DNA of 64,000 nt from NCBI GenBank assembly GCA_000827495.1, contig KN817649.1, positions 1 through 64,000 on the forward strand. Reading direction: 5' to 3'. This document shows, one piece after another, positions 47,377 to 58,048 of this stretch (its first letter is position 1; every line of letters begins with the position of its first letter). A model generated the notes under the pieces. It did not search any database. It saw only the letters and a program-made list of their open reading frames with translations, and was not told the origin of the DNA. A program made the position numbers and the translations under genes. Origin of the DNA: Hypholoma sublateritium FD-334 SS-4. Taxonomy: Eukaryota; Basidiomycota; Agaricomycetes; Agaricales; Strophariaceae.

Positions 47377-47982
47377 TCACACCAGAATAGTCATGGATGT
47401 GTGCCCCTCTTGAATCCCCTCGCAGTCCGTCTCCTCCAAAAATCCCAGTTTGGTATACAGTGTCTTCGCCGCGACGTTGTTCGTATACAGTTCGAGGAAA
47501 ATCATCTTGCGCCCGGGTTCACCTGGCTCGGCCTTGACTAGGTCCAGCGCCGCCTTGATCATCATCTGAGCGACCCCCTTCCCCCGCGCGCTTGGGTGCA
47601 CCCACACCCCAATCAGCAGATACCGGTCGATCTCGTTGCGCTCCACTTGATCGGCGACGCGTGGTATGTGCGGAAACACGTCCGTCATCGGCCGCAGCAC
47701 GCGCGGGTGCAAGACCGACAGCGTTCCGAGCCACTCGTCATTGGCATCGCCAGCGGCGATAGCGGCGCTCCGCCGCGCCGCGAACGTTGTGCGCCCGTCG
47801 GCGTTGACGCGCTCGTTCCATTGCTGAGGCGTGAATTTCGCAGCGTCTTCGAACGCGGCGAAGAAGGCCTCGGGGTTGGTTTTCAGCGTGGATAGGTGGA
47901 TATGGGTGTATCTAACGACATCCTCGGGGGGCGCAGGGTAGGGGACGCGATATAGGGATATAGGGGCGTCTGGGGAGGCCAT
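47377..47982 (-). CDS. GNAT family N-acetyltransferase (copy 2)
   Basis: A single-exon gene for 201 residues. I took the ATG at 47982 because it aligns with the paralogue's MASP start; an in-frame ATG lies two codons upstream. Motifs: PISLYRVPYPAPPEDVVRY, LSTLKTNPEAFFAAFEDA, EWLGTLSVLHPRVLRPMTDV, RYLLIGVWVHPSARGKGVAQ (complete R-G-K-G-V-A acetyl-CoA loop) and LYTKLGFLEETDCEG. The loop fits the Q/R-x-x-G-x-G/A consensus better than copy 1, which has ARKTGVGQ. It lies tail-to-tail with the disordered-protein gene, 165 bp apart. Confidence 0.86.
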   Translation of the reverse strand: MASPDAPISLYRVPYPAPPEDVVRYTHIHLSTLKTNPEAFFAAFEDAAKFTPQQWNERVNADGRTTFAARRSAAIAAGDANDEWLGTLSVLHPRVLRPMTDVFPHIPRVADQVERNEIDRYLLIGVWVHPSARGKGVAQMMIKAALDLVKAEPGEPGRKMIFLELYTNNVAAKTLYTKLGFLEETDCEGIQEGHTSMTILV

Positions 47983-48689
47983 GCCCATATGCGCAAGAGG
48001 ATAGTGTGAGAGGGGTGACCCAGGTTTTTTGAGGCCGCTTGTAGCGACTTTTATATTGCACGGTGAGTCATATGTCATACTGCAAATTGAGATCACGACC
48101 CGCTTTACTCTACACTTGGCGCGGCGAGGCGCGCAATGGACAGGTGAACGGGAGGTTTTATTTATTTGAATCTTGAACTGTTTGAACTATTTTCAGACTG
48201 CCTCATTGGTATTAACAGCCATTTTATCTTCCTGTATGCACACATACTTTCTCGAGGGATTGCGATAAAAGAGCGGAATCAAAACCAACTAGCGGCGCCT
48301 TCCACTGTGATCGAAGGCAATTTCCATATTCTTTCTGCATCTAATTAGCAGAGGGTTACGTGCCGTGTAAGCATATGTGAATGCCTCCCAGTTCAAGGAC
48401 TTGTAGATACGAGTTAAAAATTCTTTGTTAAATAGTTGTGTATAAATCTATTGCATTGTCCCACCCTCGATTCTCCCTATAAAGTGACCTCTGGCCAAAA
48501 ACGCCAAGCTTTTCCTTGTTCTCGTGGCCTCCGAGGAATCCTCTGACGCCAGATAGCTTGTGCGCTGTAGAGATACCTCAAATGGATCATCGTTATGCCA
48601 TCCCGCGTCCAAATACTGCTGTACTGCAGAAATTATTGACTTTGACTCCCAATAATAAGAGCTAGTGCGGTCGAGATCCGTGACGAGCT
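47983..48689. other. intergenic, nothing recognised
   Basis: Presumed GNAT promoter and short frames only. Confidence 0.45.
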
Positions 48690-49990
48690 TCAGTTTCCGG
48701 TGAATGCGAGTCCCGCTAGAACCACGCTCAAGCCACCCCCCACAGAGCCAATCACACTCAAGGAATTGGATGATAATTTCCTCAGTTGCTGGAGACGAGG
48801 TAATAGACTCGCGAGAACGTGTTCAAAGTCCAAATCGATACGTTCAAATGCAAGTACCGAGGACAGACTTCTCTCGTCGGCGTCCATGTTTGGGCGCGGA
48901 TGGCTCGTTATCATCCTGAGTGCGGAAAGGGCGGAGAAAATATACCCCTCAAACGAGAATGGATGAGCTGATTGACTGTAGACGACTAGCTGGAGAATAG
49001 AGGACAAGAGAATGCCGTCATCCAGAATGGGAGAATATGCGAGGATTACACTGGTCTAATCGAGGACTGCCATTTCAGAATTTCAGAATAGTTCGGATAG
49101 ATATCCAAGTGTGACAATTGTCCCCAGGGAAATATTGGGAACTTATTGGAGAAAATGGTATCGCGCCAGTAGTAGATGGAAAGACATGAAAGACGGGGAG
49201 ATGATGGGAACGCAGATACCGGAAGGTTTTGTTGTCTAAACGAGGGCTCATTGATTAATCTCGACTGAGATCAAGTAGGTTTGGAAATGGCGATGGATTC
49301 CTGTAAATTATATCAAGAACTTTGCTTCCCACTTTCATGTTAAGACTGGGAACAGATTGAAAGAATGGACGACCAAAAAAGCCACAAATGTATCGTCGGG
49401 TAGCCGTTTCCATAGCCGTTTCCATATTGTTGCAGGTGGACGTATTGGGCAGCGCGTAGATGAAGTCCAAGGAGAGACAACAGATGCAGGTGTATCGCCA
49501 AGGTATGTTTCCCACCAGCAAACGAGATCAACAGTCTGAGGAAGAGTGGCTAATACGAGAGATGGGCCGCGTTGGCGTATAATACATAGGTTGAGCGTCA
49601 TTGTTTTCCAAAGGGTCGTCATGCTCAGCGTTGAATGTCTCCAATTCTGACAGGTATGTGACAGGAGCACCAGTTCAAGAATGTTATCGCGTTTTTCCAG
49701 ATTTCGCTTGTCATAAGAAGGACGTATATTGTATGTGAAAATTTCTAGCAGCATGTCGAAAGAGAGATTTTGGGCAGCTGATGGTAGTAACGTCAAAGCC
49801 TAAGTGTATAAAATCGGGGCATTGTGATGAAAAAAAGCTGTGAAAATGTCTTGTACGGACCTGCTTGGATTTCTTTTCGAGCTTCGCCATCTCCTCGAGG
49901 TAAAAAAAAATCCTTCATCATTGGAAGAGCGTCGTGTTCTGCTGTGAATTTATCGAACGCCTTTGAGCAACCTTTGAGCGCAATTTCAGT
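48690..49990 (-). pseudogene. F-box-like protein, possibly broken
   Basis: A coiled-coil-like start (LEEMAKLEKKSKQ) splices through a GTCCGT intron to an F-box-like segment: LLPSAAQNLSFDMLLEIF, then LELVLLSHTCQNWRHSTLSM and TTLWKTMTL. This fits the Agaricomycete pattern of a short coiled coil, F-box (LPxExLxEIF...CxxWR...LW) and a divergent repeat region. Upstream, the frame with KAFDKFTAEHDAL only meets the coiled coil across a run of nine T, which would need a one-base shift. Downstream, frames are short until VIGSVGGGLSVVLAGLAF near 48.7 kb. F-box proteins recruit substrates to SCF ubiquitin ligases. This copy may be a decayed member or may have unresolved introns. Confidence 0.45.
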
Positions 49991-50254
49991 CAGGAGTTAA
50001 TATCAAGGGATTTGAAGGAATAAGCCACTTGGTGCCCTTCAGAGCAATTGAGAGCTCGAAAGCAAATGCTTGATTAACGTTGCTTTTGTGCTCAGAGGTT
50101 TGGTTGAGATGGTGTTGACTATCAAGCGCACCACATTTGTTGATGGAATGATGGGTGGCAGCGTGGTTGACAACGCCCATGGCGTCAAAGCCGCGCTTTA
50201 ACTTCGCATTCATCACCTTGAACAAGTTGCCTGATCTCACATTACCTTTGGATT
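49991..50254. other. short intergenic region
   Basis: Upstream of the amidohydrolase; nothing recognised. Confidence 0.4.
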
Positions 50255-52728
50255 ATGGATCGCCGTCATGGTCTTGATTCAAAGGGGGCTTGGTTCTGGT
50301 CAAGCCTCGCAGCTGGTGCTGCATTTGTCTGGGTTCTTGCCCAAACGCGACAAGCATCAGACGTGTGGGCAGTATGCTCGAGAGCCCGCAATATCTACAC
50401 GGTAGACGACGAGCGTCCTCGGGTGAACTGTGTCGCCATGCGAGGAACAACGATTCTGGCGGTGGGCGACTATGGTGCGGGCACATAATACTGTACCAGA
50501 TTATGCATGGACGGTGCGGAGTACTGAATTCTAATATTTGACAGGCGACATTTTGGAGGTAGAGCCCTTCCGCCCTTATGCATACCTTCCGCACGCATTC
50601 CTGGCGTGGATCCCCGAATTCGTGCAAGTAAGGTCGCGTCCACGTGTCTACCAGCTCGCCGACGACAGCATCCTCGTACCGGGTCTTGCAGACGCGCATG
50701 CGCACATCATCGAGAACGGGTATATGGCACGGCTTCCGCTCAAGGACGCCGAATCTTCTAAGGACGCCACCGCTCTTGTTGCGGCATACGTTCGCGCCCA
50801 ACCCAGCGACCCGGACACGGCGAGTTGGGTCGAAGGCATGGGCTGGGACCACACGCGCTGGCCGGGTGCGCAGTTCCCAACTGCGGTGCGTTGTGAACTG
50901 ACCCTTGAACAAACTGATGATGCTAAATTGAACGACCATGTAGCTCGACCTGGATGCGGAGCCTATACTAAAGGGCCGTCTCATCTCGCTAACGCGCGTA
51001 GACGGCCACGCGCGGTGGGTATCACCCGCTGTGCTCGAATCAATAGGGGACTTGCCCGAGACTGTAGATGGAGGCGTGGTTGTACGTGATGAGCATGGCA
51101 TGGCGACAGGTGCGTTGTTCGGAATCCCATTCAGTTTGCACTACGCTCGTTTCTCACCGGCTCTCCAGGTATATTCATCGACAACGCAATGGACCTCATC
51201 CCCGTCCCGCCATGGAGTGAGGCACTGATGGCAGATTTCTTTAATCGCACAATCACGGAGTCGTTGCAGTACGGACTGACGTCGATTCATGACGCCGATA
51301 CGAGTCCGGCGCGCATCGCGTTCTTCAGAAAGTACGGCTTACTTATGCTTATGCTTATGCACACAGTTTCTAACACATGTCCAGACTGGCTGACGCTGGC
51401 CGCCTCCCGGTGAGCATTCAAGTATCCCGTACGCGCATGTGCACATCCTCACCCGCTGTAGATCAGGCTGTACCTCATGGGATACATTGAATCGAACGAA
51501 TACTGGGGCCGCGGAATTCCACGCCTGTTGGATTACGGTGTGCAAGGACGTCTCAATCTGCGGAGTGTGAAGCTATTCGCAGACGGTGTGTACCCTGGTT
51601 TATCTGAACACCGCGAAAGCTGAGCAACTATCCGTTTACAGGTGCGCTGGGGTCTTGGAGTGCCTCTCTGCTGAGTCCATACACTGATCTCCAAGATACG
51701 ACGGGGTTACTGCGATATGCCCCAGACGTACTCAAGCGACTTATTCAACAGTTTCACGCGGACGGGTGGCAAACCGTATGTTGCAATTTTGTTCGTTCGT
51801 TCAATATTAACAAAGTATGCAGAGTGTACATTGTATTGGGGACCGAGCGAACCAGATAGTACTGGACATCTACGAAGATACAATCAAGAACGACACTGGT
51901 TCAAATATAAGTGCTGTATGGCGGCCGCGGATCGAGCACGCTGTCATGCTCACTCCACAAGATCTGGAACGGTTTGGAAGACTGGGTGGTGAGAAGAGGT
52001 TCCAGGAACCGCATTGTCATAATGACCATGTTTCTTTTCGATAGTTATTGCCAGCGTACAGCCCACTCAAGCGTAGGAAATATGCTCGCAGTCAAAAACT
52101 TTAATGGGCGACTGACAGTGTTGTAACTCAGGACCACGGATATGACCTATGCAGAAACGCGCATGGTGTGTCGAGATCGAATTTCCTCAGGTATCTAATG
52201 CTTTACATGTCTAGGGCCCCGAGCGACTTGCAACGTCATATGCATACCAGTCGCTTTTGAAGTAGTCCTTATTTACCCTGTTCGCCGATGCGCGTTGATC
52301 ATTTCTAGCTCTTCTTCAAATCACGTCCTCCCGCTCGGCTCCGACTTCCCCGTGGAGAGCGTCAACCCTTTATTCGGATTCTATGCAGCTGTCACCCGGC
52401 TCTCAGTTGACGGGTCTTCCCCCCACGGAGCAGCGGGGTGGTAAGCGACACAGTCTTTATTATTTCTGCAAGATACACTTCACTCATGAACACACCTAGG
52501 TTCCCCGATCAGCGTCTCACTCGTGCCCAGGCGCTCAAGGGCATGACGTACGACGCTGCATATGCAGCGTTCGCGGAGAACGTTATTGGCTCGCTTGTTC
52601 CAGGGAAGAAAGCAGACTTTGTGATTCTGGATCGGGATATCATGACGGTCCCGGAGAGCGAGATTCTCGGGGCCAAGGTCACGGCGACTGCGATAGATGG
52701 AGAAATCGTTTACGGGAGTATATCGTAG
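50255..52728 (+). CDS. amidohydrolase family 3 (YtcJ/LAF3-like) metal-dependent hydrolase
   Basis: A gene with about ten exons. An N-terminal membrane anchor (WFWSSLAAGAAFVWVLA) precedes NIYTVDDERPRVNCVAMRG. Metal-site and family motifs follow: ILVPGLADAHAHIIENG (H-x-H), SWVEGMGWDHTRWPG, RLISLTRVDGHARWVS, VRDEHGMATG, ITESLQYGLTSIHDA, LRSVKLFADGALGSWSASLL, VHCIGDRANQIVLDIYED, RPRIEHAVMLTPQDLERF, VLPLGSDFPVESVNPLFGFY, DQRLTRAQALKGMTYDAAYA and the terminal beta-sandwich strand GKKADFVILDRDIM. It ends at 52728. These are the hallmarks of amidohydrolase_3 enzymes, which cleave amide-type bonds; the substrate is unknown. One spliced junction lies in GDY|GDILEVEP. Length about 580 residues, normal. 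Confidence 0.85.
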
Positions 52729-53117
52729 GTGTTTCCCTACTCTTTCAAACGTGGCAAAAGAATTTCGAAGTCTTCTTGGGTGACGCTGTAGTTGTATAAT
52801 ATGTAGTTGCAGCTGACATCTTTACATAAATTATCAATCGGTTTTGCGATGGACGATCAAATTCGAAGTGAGAGCACTACTAGGTTATGTATGCAGATAC
52901 CTGCTAAGATATTAGTAAATCACGCTTGCAACGCTCTGCATGTCAGCAAACAATCTCTCAATGAGCCCTCGGCCCTTTTGTCGGCTCCTATAACATATAA
53001 TTGGCATATGTATAAATAACGCCATGCATGCCACCCGCGTTGCTGCTCTAGACTTTCAACCACCTCGATACTACCATATCTCTACCCTTGTATTACCCCT
53101 GTTTATCCACAGACACT
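52729..53117. other. intergenic, nothing recognised
   Basis: Contains the cyclophilin promoter; no gene. Confidence 0.45.
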
Positions 53118-54609
53118 ATGGCCAACGTTTTCGTGAGTGTATATCCGCACCGTGTACTTCTAAATTCTAGCAGTACGCTAATCTTGTCGCTGGTCAGTTT
53201 GATATCACCATCGACGGTGAGGCTGCTGGCCGGATCACGTTCAAGCTGTACGACAATGTCGTCCCCAAGACTGCGCGCAACTTCCGTGAGCTTGCGACTG
53301 GGCAGCACGGATTTGGTTACACAGGAAGCGACTTTCACCGCGTCATCCCTGACTTCATGCTCCAGGGCGGCGATTTGAGCAAGTCCAATCCCACAGGGCA
53401 GAAGCGCTCGATTTACGGCGGAAAATTTCCGGGTGAGAACCACAGTGCGTCCCCAACTGCACAAGCCAGTTGAACTCCAGTCCAAGACGAGAACTTCAAG
53501 CTGAATCACACGAAACCGGGCCTGCTGTCGATGGCGAACTCGGGGAAGGACACGAACGGCTCGCAGTTCTTCATCACCACCGTCTTGACGCCGTGGCTGG
53601 ACGGCAAGCACGTCGTGTTTGGTACGCCCCGATGTATCTCTCCGTTGTCCGCGCAACCGACCTTCTCGCATAGGGGAGGTCCTCGAGGGAATGGAAGTCG
53701 TGCGACAAATCGAGGCACTCGGTTCGGAAGGGGGCAAGCTTTCAAAAGTGGTGTTGATCGCGCAGTCTGGCGTGCTCGACGAGCCGCCACAGGAAAAGGT
53801 GGGAGCGACCTCCGCTATGCGGCGGCTATTCAGTTGGAGGAGTAAAGGCAAGCAGCCGAGCCCTGCTTCGTCTGAGACGTCGACAATTATTCTGGAAAGC
53901 ACACTGCCACAAAACGGATCTGGTGATGCCATCCCGCTTTATGTATTCGTGCGTGTGTTCTCTGGGGCTGTATAACCCTCATCTGACTGTTACTTATTGT
54001 AGTTCGACGTCTCAATAAACTCACAAGCCACGGGCCGGATTGTTTTCAAGTTGTACGACGACATTGTGCCGCGGACGGCGAAGAATTTCCGGGAACTTTC
54101 CACTGGTCAGCATGGGTTTGGATATGAGGGATCCATCTTCCACCGCATTATACCCCAGTTCATGCTCCAAGGCGGGGACTTCACGAACGGCAACGGCACC
54201 GGTGGACGGTCCATCTATGGCCCGAAATTTCGTGGTACGTCCCTTCTCAGTATATTTATTCAGACATCCCCCACTGAGGAACAAGAACAGATGAGAACTT
54301 CGAGTCCAAGCATACAAAGCCGGGGCTTCTCTCCATGGCAAATTCAGGACGAGATACGAACGGTTCCCAGTTCTTCATCACGACCGCCGTTACTTCCTGG
54401 CTGGACGGGAAGCACGTCGTTTTTGGTAGGTGGACAGTGAGCCCACCCCGCTCTTTCGCTGACGAAAACGTTCTTGGGTATACCTAGGTGAAGTTGTCCA
54501 AGGTATGGACGTAGTCACCAAGATAGAAACATACGGATCGAGACCATCGGGGACTGTCTCAGCGGCTATCAAAATAGCAAAGTCGGGGACGACTGATGTA
54601 CTCGAATGA
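53118..54609 (+). CDS. tandem two-domain cyclophilin (peptidyl-prolyl isomerase)
   Basis: Seven exons (53118-53132, 53198-53432, 53487-53621, 53674-53948, 54003-54234, 54291-54425, 54488-54609) total 1,149 bp and give 382 residues in one open frame. Residues 1 to about 165 form a complete cyclophilin: [48 protein letters not shown] linker of about 50 residues ([20 protein letters not shown]...) is encoded by the extended fourth exon. A second complete cyclophilin follows: [50 protein letters not shown]. Both domains keep the catalytic Arg (FHR) and the cyclosporin-contact Trp (SW/PWLDG). The intron before each domain's FD is at the same codon. This is unlike single-domain cyclophilin A (about 162 residues). 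Either a genuine fusion or two adjacent genes; the in-frame 53949-54002 intron favours fusion. Confidence 0.8.
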
Positions 54610-55342
54610 GGATGAGACCTGGCCATGTCAAAATTGTACTAATATTAACGCGAAGTGAATGGTCAAGGATTTCATTTCTGCTTGTCCTTTGTCCGCTTAA
54701 TGGAAACAGCTCAGATTTACCCCAAGGATGAATCCCAAGTGAATTAAGACCGCTGAAGATCTATTTGAGATCTATGGACAGCTGATTTTGTGGATGCTGT
54801 TGCCCCAGAAGTATTCGCGGGATTTCCTCTACTGGGCGCTGCCCTTTGCGACATTCAACTTTAGTGTCGACTTACCGAAAGGCTTGCGATGCTGCAAAGA
54901 ACACTATCCAAGACTATTCATAATCGACCTCAGGTTGTGTAATGGATCCCGGAGTCTGTACGGCTCGGAATAGTGCCTGAGATAACCGAGAGGTATTTAT
55001 ATTTTAGGTGTGGATTGGGTGTGGATCAAATTCGAGAGCGGCCTTCCCATGAGAGAAAACGCTCCATATCTGCACCACCAGGACGGGTAGGCCACTCACG
55101 GTTCCACGAGTCAAGCACCTCGCAACTAGACCTGCGCCGTTGCATGAATACTGGCTGCACTATTTGAACTTCTCTCCGAATCAGCGCCAACCTACCTGTC
55201 GACTGCCCAACGACCCTTCATCACGAGTGATTACGACCCCAACTTCGCCGCACAGGATTCCCAAACAGTGCCACAAACATTCGCTGCTCTAAGCTTGCTC
55301 TACGTTTACCCACTGGACTTTTTCTTTTTTCTTCTCCTTCAC
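54610..55342. other. intergenic, nothing recognised
   Basis: Short frames only; a further upstream exon of the DUF7330 gene cannot be excluded. Confidence 0.4.
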
Positions 55343-56266
55343 ATGATATTAGTCGACGACAAGCAGGTAGAAGCCTTGGAGGCGCGACGGATCGCTGAGG
55401 ACCAGGATCAACTTAACGTGAGTGAACTTTAACCACTATCATCGCACAAAAAGCTCACGGAGGCCGTTCTCTCGTATGATAATAGCAAGAACCTCCTCCA
55501 ACATATGCGTCGCTCCAGTCCTCCCCTGCCAACGGCGGATCGCCGCAGGTGGCCAAAACGATAAACTACGTCTCCATAGCCCGCTCGCACAGTTCCGTTA
55601 AGGAGACGCTGATCGTCGACCCCACGCTCGCCATACCGCTGTTCCTACGGCCGCCGCTCGCTCCCGGCGAGACGGAGGAGACGCGCAAGAACCTTCGGTT
55701 GGAGTCGATTCATGGGCATGTGCACGCGGACATCACACTCGTCGACGACGCCATGCTTGCGGGCGAAATCCAGCCGGCGAAGCGGAATCGGCGCGTGCTA
55801 ATGCACATGAAGTCCACACACGGCGGTATCACGGCGAAGATTGTGAGTAATTTGTAGCTCGTATATTCGACGAAATTGCGTACTTATTATCATTTCTTTC
55901 GTTCGGTAGCATGGCCCGCAAAATCGAAGCGCGTTCGTGCTGAAGGCGCAGGCTGTGAACGGCGACATCCGCCTGCACATCCCGCGTACATTCCACGGGC
56001 CTGTTATTGTACTGCATCGGCATGGCTTCGTACGCTTCTCTGATGATGTTAGCCGAAATTTGACGACGTTCGGCGAGGTGGACAGTACGCGGCGCTGCTT
56101 CCTGGGAGACTTTTCGAAGTGGTCCGACGCAGGCGCGGGATGGAAAGGCGACGAGCTCGAGGTGGAGGTTCGACATGGAAATGTCAAGATCCACTACGAC
56201 GACGACCTCGTTGGGGCACCCGTCAAGACGCGGCCTACATTTTTGAATCGGGTCTTCGGCTTTTGA
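55343..56266 (+). CDS. DUF7330 domain protein
   Basis: Three exons (55343-55417, 55486-55842, 55910-56266) give 262 residues. An N-terminal stretch with EPPPTYASLQ (a PPxY motif, a possible WW/Nedd4 ligand) leads into the DUF7330 domain. This is a beta-helix-like series of repeats: NYVSIARSHSSVKETLIVD, RKNLRLESIHGHVHADITLV, RRVLMHMKSTHGGITAKI, HGPQNRSAFVLKAQAVNGDI, FSDDVSRNLTTFGEVDSTRR, CFLGDFSKW and VEVRHGNVKIHYDDD. The family is widespread in Agaricomycetes and uncharacterised. Some members carry a PPxY motif, which would suggest ubiquitin-ligase recruitment; that is inference. The start codon is the first in frame; earlier exons are possible. Confidence 0.75.
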
Positions 56267-56649
56267 TAGCTGTGCGCTTCATGTTCGCGTACTACCCAGC
56301 CAGTAGAATCTTATTTATATACGGGAAGAGCTATGTAATTCTGTAAATTTTCGTTGCTGAATTGTGGTTACATTCACCTTCGATCATGCGTCCATACACT
56401 TCTCGCGGACATGGCTGTTTTGAGTGTGACAATGAGTGGATAATGAGCATTGCATATGACAGGAGCTGCTACAGTGCTGAATTCTCCGAATGAGTTATAT
56501 TTTGAATGTGCACAAGAAAACTGCGAAGCGGAAGGCAAGAACGGCAAAGAAGTCAATTTTTTCGCAATTTTTGCGTGGAAAAAAATCAATCAGTCAGTAT
56601 CAATACGAACTACGACATTCCAATATATAGATCTGAATTACCCATATAA
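56267..56649. other. intergenic, nothing recognised
   Basis: Short AT-rich stretch without gene signal. Confidence 0.4.
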
Positions 56650-57148
56650 GTGCGATGTCGTATTCCGTTGACAGAGCATCCGCTGACACGGCAAACATCC
56701 CAGGCTCGCCGTCTACAACGGCTCCCGCCCTCTTTAATCAGTATCTTTCCAGACAGGGGTACTTCCTGTTTAATAACACGTCCTTTCAGTAGCTTACAAC
56801 GGTATTTTGACGCAGAGCGCGCCGCTGGTTCTCGATTATCTTATTGTCTTGAACTGGACGTCGGATACAGCCTCGACAACACCGACGATGTCGGAAGTAT
56901 CCTCTGCCACGACTACTACGTGGGCTGGTTCATCTGATCGAGAAAATTCGGGTACAACTCAAGCTGGAGCTTCGTCACATTTGCACAATCCTTGTACTAT
57001 GGTTGGGATGGCAGTTGGTGGATCCCTGGCGCTCATAGCACTGACTATATTTATATTTATTGTTCGCCGCCGGCTAGGCCGCTTCCGTCCTATTATTCAA
57101 TATAATCGGACTCGCGGGTACCCGCTGCTTGATTATGGAAGGGGTTGA
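56650..57148 (+). pseudogene. 5'-truncated copy of the membrane protein at 58049
   Basis: The segment resembles only the last third of the intact neighbour. A degraded IPGSPSTTAPALFNQYL precedes a frame change and stop. An intact stretch follows with APLVLDYLIVLNWTSDTAST, a Ser/Thr-rich stalk, the membrane helix MAVGGSLALIALTIFIFIV, and RRRLGRF with a GYPLLDYGRG end. Exons for the two extracellular beta domains are missing. It is therefore a partial duplicate. Confidence 0.65.
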
Positions 57149-58048
57149 GCTGAGTTTGAGCATAGGCTTTCAATTTTAGGATCTTTATAAAATATTGTAG
57201 GGCCATATGGTTCTACTTAGTACACCTTGCTCAAGTCTTCTCGCTGGCCAGCAATAAGATATCTGAAAGCTGGAAGTTTGAGACTGTTTGAAATACAAAG
57301 GTACCTTATACCTTGCATGAGGAAAAATTGTGAGTGTGAGTGCGACCATCTCGGTTTCTGTTGAAACGGTAACTTCAACACACTGGCAAGCGCTCAGCCA
57401 TGTTTTGACCGCACCTAAAAATAGATAATATCTATCTATATCTTCGTAACTTGGCAGGATATAACATATCCGACTCGGAGGTGGATCAGCAATTGAAATT
57501 TGTTGTTAAATACTTGTTCAGCACTCCAATCAGACAAAACATATATCAAAGGTGAGCCGAAAGATGGAATAAATTCAAACAGAAAGTAGTGTAGCGTAGT
57601 CCTGTGCACAGGGATGCAGCTATTTATAATTTCTGCACTGCTGACCCAAGTTGACGTTGAATGTTGAACGTTGCATAACCGTCAGAAAGTGTAATAAATC
57701 CTTGTGGATACTTTCATTTCATGCAACCCAAAATCAGTGCATATTATTACATGTATCTTTAATCAACGCTCGCGCTCAACGTCCGCTGAACATTCGATCT
57801 TGTTGAATTGCGACGAGGTCGTTGTACAGCCCCGATTTCCAAAAATACTAAGCAAGTATATAGTAAATGAATAGATCTGGGTTATCTCGCAGTAAGCTCT
57901 TGGTCAGCTATTACATTTCGTCTCTTCTTCTTTTTCGCAGTCAGATTACATTCACTGTCGCTTCTTGTGTCTCGAGCCACCACAATACTTATTCCTTGCA
58001 GATTTTATTTGTATAGTTCTCCACCATACTCCCTGCAGAATCATATAG
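57149..58048. other. intergenic with GTTGACGTTGAATG repeat
   Basis: Contains GTTGACGTTGAATGTTGAACGTT (about 57652-57676), also present as GTTGACGTTGAATG at 5210. An inverted version, CAACGCTCGCGCTCAACGTCC, lies near 57768. Together they may be ends of a very small element, but I cannot define it. No gene. Confidence 0.35.

Noticed and set aside
57652..57800. Small inverted-repeat element around GTTGACGTTGAATG
   Set aside because: The opposite arm matches poorly and no target duplication could be found.
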